Source: Phocaeicola_A sp964580305
GTDB lineage: Bacteria > Bacteroidota > Bacteroidia > Bacteroidales > Bacteroidaceae
NCBI GenBank assembly: GCA_964580305.1
Contig: CAZOKL010000012.1
Location: forward strand, 1 to 31,059
Length of the DNA: 31,059 nucleotides
Reading direction: 5' to 3'
The notes beneath the pieces are model-generated. The model ran no database searches. It saw nothing but the letters and a program-made list of their open reading frames with translations, and was not told where the DNA came from. The position numbers were made by a program, and so were the translations under genes. Numbering within the stretch: position 1 is the stretch's first letter; every line of letters starts with the position of its first letter. Positions 28,843 to 31,059 of the stretch are shown piece after piece.

Positions 28843-29577
28843 TTATTCCCCAAACAGTTGCTGTGCTTCATGATAGCTGTCCAGCGAACCAATGTCATAA
28901 CGCTTGCCGGGCATCACCCAGGCATACATGGGCACACGCTCACACAGATAGTGGGCCAAGTTGCCGGGGGCATCTTTCCCGCAGCCGTAGTTCAGGCAGT
29001 CTTTGATGAGAGGCAAATCTTCCTTCCGATAAATATAAAAAGGAGGTACGGCCCAGTGTGACACGGGGTGTTCCGGCTTCTCCTGCATCTCCAACACACG
29101 CATGTCCGCATCCACGGCAATCACGCCCGTGCGTTGCAGCCGAGACAAGTCCGGCTCCTCATGACACATGATGAGTGATGTGTGCTTCTCTTTGAAATAT
29201 TCGACAAAACCGCGAAACGAGAAGTCCAGAATGTTGTCTGCGGCAATCACCAGCAAATCATCATCAAGAAGGCAATGGTCAATGGCCAGCAGAAGGTCGC
29301 ACACTGCACCCAGACGGGTCTCGTTCGTCGTCGTTCCGTCATCCAGAACTCGAACGGGCTTCTCCAGTCGCAAAGAAGATGCCCATTGTTCGAAATGCCC
29401 GACGAACTTATGGTTGGTCACAATGATATGTTCGTCTATCACATCAATCGGGTCTATGTCGGCCATCAACCGACCAAGTATCGTACTGCCACCTACACGC
29501 AACAACGGTTTGGGATAATTCTCCGTCAACGGGTAAAGCCGGGTGGCATAACCGGCCGCAATTACTATATTTTTCAT
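28843..29577 (-). CDS. Sugar-1-phosphate nucleotidyltransferase
   Basis: The 244-residue product is a nucleotidyltransferase of the RmlA/GalU fold, which makes NDP-sugars from sugar-1-phosphates. The N-terminus reads MKNIVIAAGYATRLYPLTENYPKPLLRVGG. This is the NTP-binding loop, with AAGYATRL in place of the usual GGxGTRL, followed by the PKPLL lysine (Lys23). The metal/NTP-binding aspartate is in VIAADNILDFS (Asp114). No C-terminal left-handed helix repeats are present. It follows the GHMP kinase gene by 35 bp. The pair matches a salvage route in which a kinase makes a sugar-1-phosphate and this enzyme activates it, with UDP-galacturonate as the proposed product. Confidence 0.88.
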   Translation of the reverse strand: MKNIVIAAGYATRLYPLTENYPKPLLRVGGSTILGRLMADIDPIDVIDEHIIVTNHKFVGHFEQWASSLRLEKPVRVLDDGTTTNETRLGAVCDLLLAIDHCLLDDDLLVIAADNILDFSFRGFVEYFKEKHTSLIMCHEEPDLSRLQRTGVIAVDADMRVLEMQEKPEHPVSHWAVPPFYIYRKEDLPLIKDCLNYGCGKDAPGNLAHYLCERVPMYAWVMPGKRYDIGSLDSYHEAQQLFGE

Positions 29578-29612
29578 GTTCCTGTCTTTTTTTCTTCCAT
29601 TCTATAGTCTCA

Positions 29613-30800
29613 TCACAAAAAATCCGAACCGTTGCTGGGATGGCAGAAAAAAATCTCCATCGTTTCCCGATATTGTGGAAAGCGTTTCAGGTATTCCTCA
29701 CGCACATGTCTCTCGATGGACTCCGTCTTCTCCGGGTCGACCAGCGCAATGCAGGCACCTTTGAAACCCGCCCCGCTGAAACGTCCGCCATAGATGCCGT
29801 CCGTCTCGCGCATAATCTCATAAAGTGCTATCAGTTCCGGAGAACCGCATTCGTAGTTGTGGATGGAGCTTTCGCAGCTCTCAAATATCAACTCTCCAAA
29901 TGCACGAATGTCTCCCCGCATCCAAGCCTTCACACCGGCCTGCACACGGTTGCACTCCGTGAAAAAATGGCGGGCACGACGGGCAAAACGCTCCGGCATG
30001 GAAGACTCATGGCGCAGAAACTGTTCTTCCGTCACGTCACGCAAACGAGTGTGTTCCAGCTCCTTCAGAGACTGATTCTCGTAAGCCTCCACTATCCAGG
30101 CGGCCGTCTTGCACTCCGACACACGCAGGTTATAGTCCGTACCCGTCAGCTTGCGGGTCACACCGCTGAAGAACACGCCAATCTTAAAGGGTAAGGCACG
30201 AGAGCCGTCACCGAAGGGAAGTAACTTGTATTCGGACGTGAGTGTGTCCATGTAGAGCAGCTTGTCAGCCTCACAAAGAACCACGCACGCCTGATCAAGG
30301 ATTCCGTTGCGAAGGCCCACATACTCCCGCTCGGCTTCCGAAGCGTAGTGAATGATCTGCATCTTGTCCAACTCCAGATGGTTCACCTTGGACAATGCCA
30401 TCACAAAGCCGCAGAGCAAAGCAGCCGACGAAGACACTCCGCCGATGGGCATCGAGCCCTGAACCACGCCTTTTACGCCCATTTTCAGAGAATAGTCCTG
30501 TTGCAAAGCCCACGTCGCACCGCGCAGGTAGTCACCCCAGTTGTTTTGCCTCTCCTCCATAGGACGCTGGACATTGAATGTCGTCAGGCCCTCAAACGAC
30601 AGCGAACACATCTCAACCTTTCCCGTCTCCGTGGCGGAAAACAAAAACTCGATGCCTTTGTCAAAGGCAAAACCCGTCACCAGACCGTGCTGATGATCCA
30701 CATGTGCACCCAACGGACAGATGCGGTAAGGAGAAAACAACTGGTACAATGCATCACCCCTGCCGAAAAATGTGCGGTAGGCTTGAAATAATGATTCCAT
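29613..30800 (-). CDS. GHMP sugar kinase, probably galacturonokinase-like
   Basis: The 395-residue product is a galactokinase-type GHMP kinase that phosphorylates C1 of a sugar. The sugar-binding N-terminal motif is SPYRICPLGAHVDHQHG (23-39), unlike the GEHTDYN of true galactokinase. The phosphate loop is PIGGVSSSAALL (118-129), the catalytic-aspartate region VGLRNGILDQ (161-170, Asp169) and the third motif FSGAGFKGAC (341-350). The motifs PYRICPLGAH, LGLRNGILDQ, YNLRVSEC, NYECG and RFSGAGF are, from memory, those of plant galacturonic acid kinase (Arabidopsis GalAK). I therefore prefer galacturonokinase over galactokinase. It is the first gene of a two-gene operon with the nucleotidyltransferase. 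Substrate assignment is inference. Confidence 0.85.
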   Translation of the reverse strand: MESLFQAYRTFFGRGDALYQLFSPYRICPLGAHVDHQHGLVTGFAFDKGIEFLFSATETGKVEMCSLSFEGLTTFNVQRPMEERQNNWGDYLRGATWALQQDYSLKMGVKGVVQGSMPIGGVSSSAALLCGFVMALSKVNHLELDKMQIIHYASEAEREYVGLRNGILDQACVVLCEADKLLYMDTLTSEYKLLPFGDGSRALPFKIGVFFSGVTRKLTGTDYNLRVSECKTAAWIVEAYENQSLKELEHTRLRDVTEEQFLRHESSMPERFARRARHFFTECNRVQAGVKAWMRGDIRAFGELIFESCESSIHNYECGSPELIALYEIMRETDGIYGGRFSGAGFKGACIALVDPEKTESIERHVREEYLKRFPQYRETMEIFFCHPSNGSDFL

Positions 30801-30849
30801 ATATTGTTACTTTTATTTTATCATAGCCGATATGCTATACAAACTTTTG

Positions 30850-30880
30850 CGAAAGTATAAAAAATCGGTCGCCTTTTAAA
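30850..30880 (-). promoter_or_regulatory. Promoter of the kinase-nucleotidyltransferase operon
   Basis: TACTTTCG on the minus strand (30850-30857) is a one-mismatch -7, and TTTA (30877-30880) lies 19 bp upstream as a one-mismatch -33. The predicted leader before the ATG at 30800 is about 40 nt. Confidence 0.55.
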
Positions 30881-31059
30881 GGCTTTTATATTGCCAAAGG
30901 TTCGGGAACTCCTCTTATCAAGCCACAGACCGACTTAGACTCTGACTAAATTGCGATTCTCTCTTCCTGCCCAACGAAGTCTGAATCTGAATGATGCAAC
31001 ATCTGCATGCTGGAAATCTCAAATCTTTATGGTATTTTCGCAAACAGGAACAATCCGGA
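30881..31059. other. Window-end intergenic sequence
   Basis: I see no gene in this terminal stretch. TATTTTCG at 31033-31040 on the plus strand is a weak -7-like element that could serve a gene beyond the window. Confidence 0.4.

Noticed and set aside
29613..30800. Straightforward galactokinase (galK)
   Set aside because: The galactose-specific GEHTDYN motif is replaced by GAHVDHQHG, and several conserved blocks fit plant galacturonokinase better.

Overview
The window looks like a chromosomal segment of a Gram-negative Bacteroidetes bacterium, most likely order Bacteroidales. Three things point there. Upstream regions repeatedly carry the Bacteroidetes vegetative promoter (TTTG, about 19 bp, TAnnTTTG) rather than -35/-10 boxes. 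Ribosomal genes run rplM-rpsI-rpsB-tsf. Several proteins belong to families largely confined to this phylum: a CarboxypepD_reg-type TonB-dependent receptor, a BACON-domain lipoprotein and DUF4857/DUF4876/DUF6850-like proteins. Genus cannot be fixed from the sequence. Family names are from memory and were not searched.

Layout. 1-3070: rplM-rpsI-rpsB-tsf on the minus strand behind a near-perfect promoter. 3340-4179: a secreted SGNH hydrolase on the plus strand, ending at a bidirectional terminator. 4364-8837: purB, an RNA pseudouridine synthase with a long disordered N-terminus, and asnS, all minus. 8838-9393: a gene-free stretch with an intergenic repeat. 9394-10305: menA. 10427-21006: the accessory core, all minus. 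In transcription order it holds a Cys/His-rich lipoprotein, a PepSY membrane protein, an ABC ATPase, an ABC permease and a DUF4857-like protein; then a 23-bp-periodic palindrome array and a new promoter; then a TonB-dependent receptor, a small lipoprotein, a DUF6850-like barrel and a BACON/DUF4876-like lipoprotein, closed by a terminator. 21119-21934: a lipoprotein metallophosphoesterase whose promoter predicts a leaderless mRNA. 21928-24752: yicC-gmk-sORF-nadD-MORN, with ATGA overlaps and a 53-residue membrane protein. 24902-25669: a lipoprotein. 26053-28725: a P-type Ca2+-ATPase. 28843-30800: a GHMP sugar kinase strongly resembling plant galacturonokinase plus a nucleotidyltransferase, together a plausible uronic-acid salvage pair.

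How the genes may work together. The 10.4-21.0 kb cluster looks like a trans-envelope uptake system: an outer-membrane receptor and barrel with surface lipoproteins, and an inner-membrane PepSY protein and ABC transporter with periplasmic partners. No SusD, sigma factor or anti-sigma gene is present, so it is not a standard glycan locus. A metal, metallophore or cofactor substrate is my inference. The receptor gene carries an in-frame run of nine G that could make the system phase variable, and the palindrome array sits exactly where its two halves meet.
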